Below are positions 51,301-64,000 of a stretch of DNA of 64,000 bases, in pieces. Positions within the stretch are counted from its first letter, which is position 1; each line of letters opens with the position of its first letter. A program made the position numbers and the translations under genes. The notes beneath the pieces were generated by a model, which was not told the origin of the DNA, made no database searches, and was given only the letters and a program-made list of their open reading frames with translations. Source of the DNA: Rhea pennata (Eukaryota > Chordata > Aves > Rheiformes > Rheidae); contig NC_084670.1 of assembly GCF_028389875.1 (NCBI RefSeq), positions 17,457,383 to 17,521,382 on the forward strand, read 5' to 3'.

Positions 51301-53622
51301 CAAAAAGCATTTGCTTAAAAAAAAGTTTTAATTACAATTGGCGTTTCCAATCCCAGTGCTGGAGGCGGTTGTCTAAACTGAAATTGATGTCCTTCACAGC
51401 ACTGGCAATAGACAAACCCAGTGGAAAAGCCTTTAAACTAGTTTCTAGGCAAATCTAATATTGGTTAAACCACTGGAGAAAGCATTTTGGTTGTTATCTG
51501 ATTATTAAAACAGGTTGGAAATAGATTCACACACTCTTCTCTGCTGAGTTAATTGTCATATGGTTGGCATCACAAATAACATCATTTTTCAGCAACATGA
51601 CCATCTCCAGCACTAAGCACGCAAATGTCAATTGTATCCAAAAACTGCTTTTCAGTTCTATTGCCCATATGAAACATTTCGTAGTTTTTGATGAAAGACA
51701 ATTCTTTTTTAAAGAACAACGGAACTATTGGTCTGAGTTAAAGAAATGAAGCTGGGAACGAGCTTTTCAGCTCCATCTGAATTGTCAAACAGGCTGCTGA
51801 GTGCTTACTGTTAGGCAGATTTCAGCCCCATTCAAAGGCACCTCAAATGTTAGCATTCAAATGTTAGCAACACTCCCTGCAGCACATCAAGGAACTGGTG
51901 CTTGCGTAGGGTTGGACAGCGCTTACACTATGTTGCCAGCACCAGAAGCACACCTACGAATGTTGTGTTTAAACTATGTGTACTCTGCTGTGCACTACGT
52001 GAGCCACAGAGACAGGTCAGGCCAGGCACTCTGGATACCAACATTTCCACACCCTGGAGTTTTTGAAAGAAGGTCTGAACAAAAGGCCTGGAGCCTATGA
52101 CTGAACTTTGGTCTGCATCACTGAGTGGGCTCACCAGAAGATTGTTGATCTCAATATGTATTCAGTATACCATCAATATTAAAGAAAAACATTATTAGGT
52201 CTTCTGTGGTATCCAGCTGTGGGATTCTAGTTGCTGACTAAAGACAGGTGACAACTTTCCTCTTCACATATATACCCTTCCTCACTCCTTTAGAGATCTA
52301 ATCAAGACTGAAATAAATAAAGCACAACACAACACATCAGATACTAATGCATCTGACGCAGTCTGACTAATTATTTGGACTAGGTGAAGCAGTCTGGGGA
52401 AAGCGAGACTCTTCCCTGCGCTCCCTTTGGCTACCCTCTCCGTGAGGCTGCACTCCATGGCTCTCTGATGGCATGTACTGAGCACACAGAGCCAACTGCA
52501 GGTTCAATGTAGGAAGGAGCTCTGTGTGCACCACAGACAGTGAGGAAGGGCAGAGAGGCCTGGTAGTCCCTTAATCTCATCTCTATATGTTCTCCATGAC
52601 ATTACATCCCATCTCTTCTCCTTCACTACACTGCAGACCACAGGTCCCTGCTCCACGGTAGTGCCACAGAGGCTCCACAATCCAGTTGATGAGTTACTGT
52701 GGTGGGGGAGAAAATGCCACTGATGTCTCAAGTCATCACTTTGCCCAAAGGACAGGTATGTGACAGATAGCGGCCCTGCAAACTCCCACCAGCAGTACTG
52801 TATGCAGGCTACATATGGAGAGACTCTTTCCAGCAAATAAGCCATCATTCATTATCTGTGGGTAACAGCCACAGCCTCTTTTGTGGATAGATGTCAGCTT
52901 CAGTGCTAAACTTGAGTGGGGGTTGTGATGTGATCTTTGGTCATCAAAGCAAAAAAACAAAACAGAAAAAATTATCATCTCTTATACTGACTATGGGGGC
53001 AATGGCAGGTAACTGGCCTCACCTATTGGGTATAACAAAACACACAGTGTAAATATATTGACTCTGACTTTTTAAAATAAATTTGCTCAAATGATGCTTT
53101 CACAAATTAGGAAACAACAATTTTACTGATTAAAAAATCTTGCAGAGCACATTTCCAAATGAGACCCACACATAAGGATTTATCCAATCTGGCAATGGAA
53201 GCAATTGTACTTGAGTTACCTGAGCACTCACAACAGAGCAATCTGATGATGTGAGATTAAAATTTCTTAGAGGGGATTTGGCTAAAAAAAAAGTGAATGG
53301 CAGAAAGGTGCAAGGCAGTGTGATCAGCTCACACACATGCTCTGTCAAACAAATAAATAAATCATGGCTAAATTGTAATCTCACTACTAATCTGGGCTGG
53401 ATTTAGACCAGTACTATGGTCTAAGACTGACCTACTTTAGGAGAGAATCAGAGAGGTGAGGCCTCTATGTCCTCTTACCAATCCCTTGGAATACCAGCCT
53501 CCCTTTATAAAGTTTTATATATTTTAAAGAAATGCAGTGCCTAGAGACTAATATACACAAACAGTTCTACAGTAACATGATAGCAAGGGTGTTTGATAGA
53601 GGAAAAAACAAAAAACACCCCC

Positions 53623-53638
53623 CACACACACACACACC
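53623..53638. repeat. CA microsatellite
   Basis: About eight CA units after an A/C-rich lead-in. Confidence 0.9.
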
Positions 53639-55019
53639 AAAACAAAATAAAGAGTTTAGGTAAGGAAGCAGGTTTCACTTGTGAGCTTCCATGGTTCACT
53701 ATAAACAGCAACACAGAAAGAATATAAGAAATATATCTTAGATTACACTCTCAGCTGATGTAAATAGTTACAACATCTTTGCCATTCCAGTTCTTAATTC
53801 AGAAGATAACCACTCCTGCATCCTTAGAGTGTTCTTATAATATCCCAGTGTTATTTTAAATATCTTAATTTACACACTTCTCCATATCACTTTTGAGTTT
53901 GCCATGAACACCATAATTTCTGATCAGAATTTATACCCAGGATTTCTATAGCACAGTGAATCTGGAACTGAGATGGCTCCCCTCGCTGCGTGTATTTGAA
54001 CTTCATTGTTTAAATAACTTGGATTGGACTAAAACCATAGCCTGCAAATCACTGGAGGGGCTTTGAAGCATTGGAAGAGTTGTGGCCTCTTATCCCTTGA
54101 TACTTGGACACAATTTATACTGTCTGTTTTACTCTTGGAAAGACTCTTAGATGTTGTGCATGATACCCCATATTGTTTTTATGATAAATGGATATCATGG
54201 TTCTGCTGTGGTAAACGATCTACTGCTTCCAAGGACAGAAGAGTTTCTATTAGGTGCAGCTACTACTCAGCCTTTTTCCACTTTCCTTCATCTCCTTTGT
54301 TTTAGTTTTGTTTTCTTTTCTCTTTTTCTGTCTTGGTTTATTCCATGATCTTATCATTGCAGAGCTATTTGGATCTCATATTTCTAATAATCCCATTACT
54401 TCTTTTGCTTGTTTTGTAGATAATTTACTGCAATCTTTATACTTTAAAATATGCAAAGGCAGCTTTTAGGCCTTTGGGTCATTCTTCACTGTGGCTTTGA
54501 GACTATCTCAACACACAGTGGGTCACCAGCCCCATCTCCCTGAATACCTCCACTGGGCTTTGACATCCTCGTTTATATCTAGTTTAGTGGCTTTTACATG
54601 GCCATAGAGAAGGCAGAAATGACTAGCGGGTGGTGGAGGAGCAGCCTCTGGCCACTTTTCACTGAGGCACACAGAACTCCTCAAGGGAGTCCTCAAAGGG
54701 AAAGCAACAGAAAACCACGCATTAAAGCCAAGGGAAGAGACAGTTCACCAGAATCTGAACTGAAAAGCCTGACATAGTCCAGCTCATCAACAGACACAAC
54801 AAGGAATAAACCCGACAAAAGTTTTAAAACTCCATCTTTACTGAGGAAAGCAATAGAGGCAATAATGGCTTTGTTCTTTCAAGCAGAATTCATCCCTCAC
54901 TAAGAAACATCACTCTGTCAATCACTAGGTGCACTTTTCCAAAGGCTGAAGATGCCCAATAAAACAAGGGAAAGTCAGATATGGACAAGCCAGAGCCTTT
55001 TCCCTCCTCCAGGTGCTGG

Positions 55020-55350
55020 TGGCAGCAGGCGGTGGAATGGTTCTTTGCCTGAAGAAACTCTCCGTGCCCCACCACGATGCGGGATGAACAATGCCAACCG
55101 CAGGACCCCCCGCCCCAGCGATACTGCACAGAGCAATGGCCGCTCACAGAACAAGCTCAGCCATAATCCAGAGATTCGCACTCATCCTGCTCGCCCACGG
55201 GACTCGGTACGGCCAGTAGCCCCAGCACTGCCATGACGACTGTGGCACAACATGCGGAAGGCGCCGATTTTGTCATTCCTGCCTAGGATCAGAAGTGCCC
55301 ACAAAGTCTGCCAAAAGCAAACGAAGACTTGGCACAGACGGGGAGAGCGG
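55020..55350. promoter_or_regulatory. CpG-enriched patch
   Basis: By eye about 20 CpG in 330 bases, within AT-rich DNA. Open frames on both strands (94 codons plus, 68 and 72 codons minus) reflect composition and were not recognised. It is a weaker candidate than the 38-kb block. Confidence 0.3.
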
Positions 55351-57386
55351 AAGTGTATATGAATCATGTCTTTATTTGTGAGAAGTTGGAGGAAGAACAT
55401 TATGTCAGGTTAAAACATGTTCTGTAAGGAACGTAGCTTGCAGAACTAAACTGAAATTAATGCATGCCTCTGCCAACACCACCGCGGTTCCCAGCTCATG
55501 CGACTGCAAAAGTAAGGACAGCTCTAGAAATTCAAAACTGTAGTTCAAATGCCGCCAACAAAATGTGTGTTGTACGCATGGGAGAAATAAGAAGGATGAC
55601 TATTCAGAAATGTAAAGAATTCATAATTACATTTTAACTCTAATTTTACACATTTTTTCAAACTACATTCAGACCACAAGATGCTCATACTGTTATTAAT
55701 AAGCAGTAAAGATTCAGAAAAGAGCTATCAAATTATTTCCACTGCATCTCACAGGAATTTCATAGGTCAGGAAAGCTCCTACAATTGCTACCATCTTATC
55801 TTCTGATAAGTAAGACCACTTGATGTTATTTTAAGGATAATTTGTTTGTAACAGTTGCAGAGAGAAAGGAGGAGGATGCTAGAGAAAGTGCTCAAGATTA
55901 CTCTGTAAGGAAGTGACCAAAAGGAGAGGAAGACCTCTATCTTCATGAGACATATACTATTTTCTCACTCAAAGAAAGCTTTTTGTTCAAAGATAGAAGA
56001 AAGCAATTCTTTCTCAAATGCTGTAACAACATCACCTGACAAACGTAGGCCAGCATACACTTAGTCCTCTGTAGTGAAAAAAATCTGGGAAAGGTGCATG
56101 AGATGGTTGCTTTTCATATTGTTTTCTATCATCTAATTACAAAGAAAAAATCAGGTGATGAAATCCTGTCCAAAATGCTATCTTATTAAATAAAAGTTGG
56201 TGTCTTTTCTTTTAATAAAAAGAGAAATTGCAAAACATTGGCTTTGAAGTGCTTGCAAGAAGCCACGGGAGTGTCCCTTCCCTAAATTTGTCCACATCCC
56301 ACTTTGAAAAGGCTGATGTGGGAAGGATCCATAGGAAGAAGAGAGTGTCTTTCATTTTGCCCATAAATGGAACTGATGCCTGGCGCTGTATTATGTGGAA
56401 TGTGCATGGGATCCTACTTAGCGCTGAGCACAAACCCCCAGTGTTTGAGAGCTCAGCTGAAAGCGAGCTCTGCTCAGAGCGGATGTTTTTCTTCTGTATG
56501 TAATACTGCAAGAATGGCAATCACATTAGTAATTTTACATCACAGCAGACTGATACTGCATTAAAACTTTTCTGACACAGAGAACAGTTCTGGGATAAGG
56601 TGATGTGCAGGATGTCTTTCAGAAAAGCACCATTTATTCTCTAGCCTCTTCTTTTTACAGATGATTTACTGAACTTATCATGCAGCAAGAGCTGAATGGC
56701 ACATTAACAGGAACTTTCATAATGCAGAAAGCCTCACTTTGCTGAATACTGAAGCTACTAGTCTGATAGGATCCATTCCCAGAAAAATCATAGTTATCTT
56801 TTCTTCTACAGAAAACTATCTGTCTAATTTTTTTAGAGACCTTGGATTCAATTCTGACTTTGCTTACCTCAGCTATGTCTATTTGACCTCAATCCCAGTT
56901 TGCACCAATATTTCTGAAAGGCTCATTCTCTCACTTACATCGTATTTCAGCACAGTAGGTGATTTAAACTTCTTCTAATACAATATAGATATGTCTTAGC
57001 AGATGCTGTAACATGCTCTGCTACATTTCTTATAGCTGCACCATTGTTTCTTCTAAAGCACAGCACCTACAGTATGACCATCTAAATAGCTAAAGCACTC
57101 TTGCTTTAACATACCTTTTGACTGGCACATGTGTCAAGACGCAGCTTTCATCCCAAGTTCCTTGCATCTTTGCTCCCTTGACCAAGGAGCTAGAACACTA
57201 GGCGAGGCCCCCTTTTACCATGATCCTCTTCCACAGGCACAAAATGTAGGGGAACTAATCCTTTACTTAAACAAACTTGTGCAACATCAAACCACTCCAA
57301 GTTACCCTGGAAGGCACCAGCACAGCTACCACAAAGGAGGGTAACGTAAAATGGAGATTGGAGAACAGCTTCAAACAATCAAGGCT

Positions 57387-57399
57387 CCCCCCCCCCCCC
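57387..57399. repeat. Poly-C tract (13 bases)
   Basis: Uninterrupted C run; a site where sequencing or assembly errors are likely. Confidence 0.9.
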
Positions 57400-60300
57400 A
57401 TTCTAATCCTCCTTAAATTGCTGCACAGGTGCTACAGCGCATGGGTTACAGCTACTCCAGCTTGCCCTCCTCCAGTGAACTATACCCTTTCCTGCAGCGC
57501 ACCTGGGCTTGCAGCAGTTGAGCACACAAAACCTCTTGTGGAAACTCTCAGCAAACAAACACTGTATACAGTAATCCAGAAGGAATAAACCTAACAGTTA
57601 CTGCTTGATATTTGAACATCATTTAATGAGTGCCCAGAATTCATCTGAAAATGCACATTGTTAATTTAGGGCCTGCTATTCATTAATTAGAGGTTTAGTG
57701 GCAAGTGCCATTGAGCTATCTGCAATGTTTAAGGTTACATCAAGCCCTAGTAAATGGCTTGCTGATAACAAGATGCATCCATCTTCATTACTTGGCCACT
57801 CCTGTCTGAGTTTGCTCTGCTTCCTGTAAGGGCTATGTCACTTGGAACTGAAGAATTAAACTTTTATCCAAACCAGATTCTGCACTTTCACCTCTTTTTA
57901 TTCCTTGAGTAGTTCCAATTTATTTTACTTAAATGACATTGGATTACCTAACATGGAGAGGAGCAGTAACTTAACCTAAAACAGTCCGCAAATCTCTAGT
58001 TCTGGGACAGAGTATTGCAGTGGGTTAACATTTATAGAAACCATTACATTTATATTTCATCTGATACTGGTCTCACTGTAAAGAAATAGTTTCTCATTTT
58101 TCTTCTCATAAGGTTACAGCTTAGATAGGATAAAAAAAAAACAGAGGAATACAGGAAATTAATTTTAAATCTGAAGAATAAATATCCCTTTTAGTTAAAG
58201 TTAACTTTTGCAATGTTACACTTTAAAAATGTGTATCATTCAAGGCAATCATAATTCAAGTGAAATAATTCACAAACAGCATAAAGACATTTCCATGTAA
58301 ATCCTCAACTATACACATGTGACTGGTTGTGTTCATCCGGCACAGTATCAGCACAGTTAGTCTTTCCCTAGCTTCTACTAAACATGCTCTACTTTGAACA
58401 ATATTGGTACTGCTGCGGTCTAGGGAGATGCAGGTGAATCTAATCACCAACTTAAACTCATTGTTTTCCCTTTAAAACTACAGGTACAAAAACTTAAAAT
58501 AACAAACCAGCCACATTTGGCAGATGATCTCTTTAAATACTTACTGCAAGACACATGTAATGCCTCCTGGCACGGTTGTTTAACACACTAGGGTGCTCAC
58601 AGGTCTCCTACTGCTCTCCTGAGCCACAGATCAATGTGAAGCATTGTTGCTTGGGATAAGCAAGTGTGGAAGGCGGCTTCTGGGTGTTGATACTCAGACT
58701 GTGTGTACGTGGGAGGGGAAGGGCAGGAGGAAGGGATGCCTGTTGGAAGGATGGCTCATGGGAGGGTACTGGAAAACCTTCACATGGTTGAACTGACACA
58801 CTGATCACAAAGTCACACTACTGATGTGCTACCGTAGCTGTGCTACGGGAAAGTCTCCCAGGTGCTACAGTGTGGTGTGCATGCTGATGGCTGGTTCAGA
58901 AAATACAAACACCTTCTCACCTGTAAGTAAGTAGAGATGCCAGCTGAGGTGTACAGATGGCAGCTGTACACCCAAAACAGTGCTGAACTTGCTGGGCCAG
59001 GTTTGGGATGTGAGGAGCACACTGAGGACCCTGAGGGTGTTATACTTTGGTGGAGAGACCCTCCCCCCCTTGCCACTGCAATCTAAGATACACACAGCTA
59101 TCAAATGGTAGTGAATAGCAACTTTTACATTTGCAATCAAATTCCAGAAGGGTTAGTTGTACTCATGTATCATTCTTCCATTAGCTTGCATCTTTGTTAG
59201 ATACTAAATGAGAAAATAAAACTGAAAGGGGGAGGAGAAAAGACAAAGCAGATATAAAGCTGGCTTTGTAACATTTAGACACAAAGTTATCTACATTATC
59301 CATGATTGAAACAGACAATCTTAAGCTGAGTATTTCTTAAATTTACCAGAAGGATGAGCTGGACTCTTGAGGTAAGTGCTCTTTGAAGCTAATGTGCTAC
59401 TGTACAAAGAAAGCTTTTTTCCCTCTGAAAAGATAAAGCTAATATTGTGGTGGCACAGGCTACAATGCTGCTACTGAAATGGAGGTCAAAGCTGAAGGTT
59501 CTTTGCTAGTAGAAAGCCAGATAGAGGTATTTTAATTTTTTCTTATTATTATTCAAACAAAAATTCTGTTCTAGCATCCTAAGCTATATATGCAGGTCTC
59601 TGGTTAGGAAATCACTCATCTGTCCAATTTCTATTATTCAATATTACATTAAAAAAATCAAGGGAAGAAGAAGAAAAAACTTTGGGCATCCTCAGGTCAA
59701 GGCGATTTTTAAAAAGGTTAAAAGCTGCTCAGAAGGGTTACAGTATCCATAAAGGCAAATGAGATTATATTTAAAGACTGATGGAGAAAAAGCAATAATT
59801 GAGATAAAACGCTACTGTCTCAAAAAGGTTTAGACTGAGGAAATGCTGATATTAAAGCAAAGAAATTGAAAGACTTACAGATCAGCCATCACATCAAAGA
59901 CAGCAGAGTATTTCATTAAATTTGCAACAATTATGTTTACTTTTAATGTTTACTAGGGTTTATACTTTCTTCCATCATTGTTCAGTTAAATATTTTTGTA
60001 ATAACTTAGGGAATATTGTGATTGTATGTCTCCAACCACCAGCTGTCAACTACTGACCTCTCTGTTCCCTGCATCTGCAATGTTACAAGCCTTTGTCCTG
60101 GAAGGAGTTATGATGTTTCAATCAAATACATTGTGAAGTTACAAAACCCATAACACAATCTGGATAACAACTGCCTGGATACGCTTATAAAATACATTGT
60201 AGAACCCCCCAGGGGAAGGGATAGAAAAAATATCACAAACATTACTCTCTGCTGTTTGCCACTAATTGAATGAGCGATCATTGCACAAGATGAGTGTTGA

Positions 60301-62644
60301 ACATGAGGACTGCTGTTGAGGTGTATGGTAAATAAATTGCACAGAAGCCCAGAACCACAAAATGGCTGGGTCTAAACATCATTGTGGTCCCAAAATAGAA
60401 GCCAAAAAGTGTCCTGAGTGCTGAGCTGGGCACAGGATCTCTGTTTAGCCTACATAACTTCGGCATTGCAGCTTATTCAGAAATTACTATTTGGATTTAA
60501 AACTCTGCCCTTTTCTCTGCTGTGACTTTTACCCAAGATTTACTAAGTCTCAGAGGCTGTAGTAATTACTGCCAATGGCAGTTGCGATAGATAATTGTCA
60601 TAACTAGCCAAAAATCTCAGCAATAGCCATGGAACAGCCGTATTTGTCTTTTCTATCTGTGGTTCAGGAGCTTGTTCACATACTGGGACAACTACGCTCC
60701 TCTGACAGACCCAACCTTAGAACTCAGAAATACCTCTTAAAAACTCAGAAATAGGTCAAGTAGGTTGCCTAGATTATAAATTCCCAAACTGTAGCACACT
60801 AGCCAGTTCAAAGGGGTGCCTGGTTTGGCAGAGAGATAAAAGCTTTTTGTCCCCTCCCTCTGCACCAGTGCTAATGGTGCCCTCCTTGGCCATTGCAAGC
60901 AGCAGGATCCGCCACAACTGCTGCTGCACAAGAAGCCAGCAGAAAAGATTTAGAAACACCCACGTTAAAAAGCATCTAGTAAGTTCAAACTCATCGAAAT
61001 TAGTATTTATGTTTGCAAAGGATTTATAAACTGAGAGTGATATCTCCAGATGCCCCTTGCCCTCTTTTTCCATTCAGATACAAATTAAATTTCACACAGA
61101 TACTAACTTGTGTGTCATTGCTTGCTTGAGGTCTTCTCCGTTCGAACCCGTCAGGGTGGGCCAGTTTGCACCCTCCAGTGTGGGTGACTGGTCTTCCTCA
61201 GGCACTTGGGATTGATTCTGCTCATGGATGGAAAAGCCAAAACCTTTTAAAACAAGAGAATGATGAATGGTGAATAACAGATTGTGTACCTTCACTAATG
61301 AATTTTCAGAGAACTCATTCACATCAAGACATCCAGTGGTCTGCAATGTGCTTCTGAGGGGCTATCATGGAGAGGTTCCTGGCTTTCTGCGTAGCATGAT
61401 GAATAACATAACCATGGCACGAACTCACCACTTGTGTTGGGAAAAATGTTTGCACATTACTTTTTATATTATTTGTACTTGTTTGTGATAGGCTTTTCTC
61501 TATTACCCTCTGTTAAAGTGTCCAAGAGCTTGGCTGAGGGAGATTTCTTTTATATTAAAAAAAAAGTTGTTAAAATGACTTTCCGAACTTGCATGCTTTG
61601 TTTTATTTCAGCCTCTGGGGCTTTCAAACAGGTGAGTAACCATCCTCCAATATCATAAAGAAGTAAAAATGATACAGAAAAAGAGCTATGAATCATCTGT
61701 TTCAAGAGGGGACAAATCAAGGAAGAATTGCACAGGTCTGTAAATTATCATTTTAATTTGGGACCTCTGACAACCTTGCCAATGTCCCTTTATGTCTTTC
61801 CCTATTGTCTCTATTTATATCGTGCCATCTTTATTTACTGTTCATCTAGCAAATAAAGCCTGTCCCCAGCCCTCAAAGTGCCAGGCTACAGAATTGTTGC
61901 AAGTCTCCTTGGAGCACTGTTCAGCCACAGAAAACTAGTCCTGCAATGAGATGCTCCCTATTCTCCCTCGAAGATCCAGAAAGAAGAAACTCATTGCTTA
62001 TGCTGCAATTTTGATAACCTAACTGGCAGAACAGTTATTCAAATTTTAAGCTTCTAAATGCGGTAAGATCAACCTGGCCATCCACATAAATATTTTTGAC
62101 ATGGTAAGTATGCGAGTGCGATGATAACTGATAAGTGAAGCAATTACCTTGCTTTTTTGGATTATATTAAATGAAGATTCTGATAGAGTAATGAAAAGAG
62201 ACAAAGCAGACAAAAAGGCGGCTGTAGAGCTTTTGGGCACTGTGTTATCTCTATTATACCATATTGAAATAGAGAAGCTATCACCAATCATGCTTCCTAT
62301 GTAACTTCTAGCTTCTAACAGTGAACAATGAATAAATTGTCACAAGACAGTAACTGATAAATTGGGATTGGCAGTGCTTTTTAAAAGTGTAAATAAACTT
62401 ATCAGCTCTCTTACCCTCCCCGAAAGGCAGCACAGTTTGCATAGGATTTTTTATTTTGGTCTGTTGTAAGTCGCAAGGTCTCCTTTCATTTACCCACCCC
62501 AATTGTCCTTTGTCTGGCCATCAATTTTAAGTAGCCACTTCAGCGTAAGAGTTTACTCCAGCGCTAGCATCCTTTTTGTGGCATATAACAGAGCACTTTG
62601 CTTTTGTCCTTGTGTGTTTTTTACTTTGGCTGCTCTCCTCCCCT

Positions 62645-62682
62645 CCTAATTCCTGCCATTCCAATTAGAAGCTGCTCTAATT
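62645..62682. promoter_or_regulatory. Cluster of homeodomain-type TAAT sites (candidate)
   Basis: Three TAATT/AATTA cores lie within 38 bases (CCTAATTCC, CCAATTAGAAG, CTCTAATTACG). Such clusters occur in homeodomain-bound enhancers, but also by chance in AT-rich DNA. The surrounding sequence (62,550-62,830) is complex and free of simple repeats. Confidence 0.25.
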
Positions 62683-63253
62683 ACGTGTTTTACACTGGCT
62701 TTTATTGCATGCAGAGGCACACAAAGATATAAATAGTACCTCCAAGCAAAGTTGCCCAGTTGTTAGCTTCTAAGAACAACTTTGCAGGCACTGAGCACCT
62801 CACAGATTAATTAGAGTTCTCCAGAGCCATGCTCTTTCTTTCCAAAGACTGACCCCCTTCTTTCTGAAGCTGGTGGGATTTTGCTACTGATTCTGGCAGG
62901 ATTTGGTCCAGCATTCTTTTTGGTGGGGGGTCATGTGCTGAAACTGATATTTGGACATTGCATCCTTTCAAGACAAAGCACAAATGGAGGAGGAATGTCA
63001 TTCCCTTGTTAAAATTAATTAAGTAACCTAACACCGTACATCTGGGAGAGGACAGAAGAGGAAAGGAAGTTCTCCTTGTTCTCTGTTTACCATTTGAGCC
63101 GTGCTTCACACTGCAATAGCATCACAACGCTGTTACTAAGAAAGGCCTCATGTGCTCCACGGCCAGCTGAGCCTAAAGGCAGTGGCCAAATTTCTGGTTG
63201 TGGGGTTTGCTCTTTTAATATGACCTCAAACGACCAGTTAGAAATCTGCCATG

Positions 63254-63254
<1 letters not shown>

Positions 63255-63290
<36 letters not shown>
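63255..63290. repeat. Poly-T tract (36 bases)
   Basis: Second-longest homopolymer in the window, followed by an A/T-rich stretch with two copies of ATATATCATATC-like sequence (about 63,300-63,330). Read on the minus strand it would be an A tail, but no retroposed body was recognised. Confidence 0.9.
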
Positions 63291-63291
<1 letters not shown>

Positions 63292-64000
63292 ACCAAAAAA
63301 TATATCATATCTAACATAATATATCATATCCATTTTGCCTCAGTGGCAAAATGCTGGGATTTTAGAAACTCAGTAGACTGCGGGAAGCAGTTGAGAGTTT
63401 TGGAATAGAGAATGGACACGACTTAACTTCCTCCAGTGCTGTCAGTAACAACGGAGGTGATCTGTAAACCAGCAAATTCTGACAGCAATCATCTGTCACC
63501 CTTCAGCTTCCCATCCTGATATCTGCAGCTGAGAATCTCTGATAATGAAGGCTAAGCATACTGACAAACTGTAGTTCCCACTGAGTGGCTCAGCATTGCC
63601 ATTATTAGACTTCAGGATTAATGCTCCACAAGGGTGTATTGTTCTATCATGTTGTTTACTCATTCAGAAAGAGTCTTAGTTTGGAAGTTTATCTGTGCAA
63701 ATCAAACCACAAACGAAATTTTAACTTATAAAAATGAAAGCCTAGTTTTTCCTGCTATTCTGTAGGAGTCAGTAGGTGATGTGGCAAATTCTATGGCTGT
63801 GGAACTGCATAAAGAAAAAAAAAGCTCTGACTATTACCTATTGTTCCACAAGATCAATTGCTCAGATCCATCTCCCACTGAAGTCAATGTTGAACCTCAC
63901 GCTCAGTTCAATGCTCCTGCTACTTATTTCAAAAGAAAGCATTTTAATTGACTTGGAACTATCCAGCCGCACATACATCTTGTCTATGTAAACACATTTT
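63291..64000. other. Noncoding end of window
   Basis: No exon recognised. A fragment related to the near-palindromic ancient repeat lies at about 63,865-63,905 (GATCCATCTCCCACTGAAGTCAATG). Confidence 0.45.
63865..63905. repeat. Ancient short interspersed repeat fragment
   Basis: TCAGATCCATCTCCCACTGAAGTCAATG matches the CTCCCATTGAAGTCAATGGG unit shared with the fragments at 21.8 and 25.7 kb. Confidence 0.4.

Larger units (their letters stand above)
48390..63254. other. Long noncoding stretch, no gene recognised
   Basis: Mostly AT-rich unique DNA with frames under 115 codons. The 57,600-57,950 segment is complex, AT-rich and free of simple repeats, so it is a regulatory candidate. A small imperfect tandem duplication of TTCAAATGTTAGCA occurs at 51,843-51,870. 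No exon, promoter or RNA gene is supported apart from the entries listed separately. Confidence 0.5.

Noticed and set aside
54952..55400. Frames of 94, 68 and 72 codons in the 55-kb CpG patch
   Set aside because: These are compositional effects; no domain, signal peptide or family resemblance.
60270..60470. Sequence with a repeat-like feel and a 62-codon minus-strand frame
   Set aside because: No family could be assigned and no second copy was seen in the window.
61125..61165. GTTCGAACCC word, like a tRNA T-loop
   Set aside because: The flanking bases do not form a T stem, and no anticodon arm or acceptor stem lies at the right distance on either strand.
1..64000. Endogenous retrovirus, DNA transposon with terminal inverted repeats, CRISPR array, bacterial operon
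   Set aside because: No long terminal repeats, primer-binding sites, gag/pol/env blocks, transposase motifs, regularly spaced repeats or packed genes were seen on either strand.

Overview
This window reads as vertebrate nuclear DNA, most likely avian. It is AT-rich to moderate in composition and has no bacterial-style gene packing. No reading frame exceeds 187 codons, and none of the longer frames resembles a host protein. The best organism marker is a well-preserved CR1 LINE 3' end at about 47.92-48.39 kb, which finishes in the ATTCTATGATTCTATA-type tail typical of bird (and crocodilian) CR1. The low density of recognisable repeats favours a bird over a crocodilian or turtle. The species and chromosome cannot be named from the sequence.

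Layout. 0-12 kb: unique noncoding DNA with scattered AT-rich stretches that look like regulatory sequence, including a palindromic double GATA site at 3.9 kb and a perfect 12-bp inverted repeat at 4.6 kb. 12.4-13.4 kb: two small CpG-richer patches. 13.4-14.3 kb: a badly eroded L1-clade reverse transcriptase fossil on the minus strand, unusual for a bird. 14.3-32.6 kb: unique sequence, simple repeats, short hairpins and a possible MIR fragment. 32.6-34.65 kb: two pieces of an old L2/CR1-like reverse transcriptase on the plus strand, flanking an antisense old CR1 3' end that carries a 31-base homopolymer. 37.85-38.56 kb: the strongest CpG-island-like block, and the best promoter candidate. 44.6-45 kb: a probable MIR SINE. 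47.6-48.4 kb: a 40-base A tract, a TA/CA microsatellite and the younger CR1. 48.4-64 kb: unique sequence with a GC-richer patch at 55 kb, a homeodomain-type TAAT cluster at 62.65 kb and a 36-base T tract near the end.

No host protein-coding exon, rRNA, tRNA, CRISPR array or complete mobile element could be supported. The window is best described as an intergenic gene desert, or the inside of a very large intron. There is no set of genes working together and I found no new multi-gene system. The points worth following are the L1 fossil, the nested LINE locus, the isolated CpG island, a family of short ancient repeats built on a near-palindromic core, and several perfect short hairpins.
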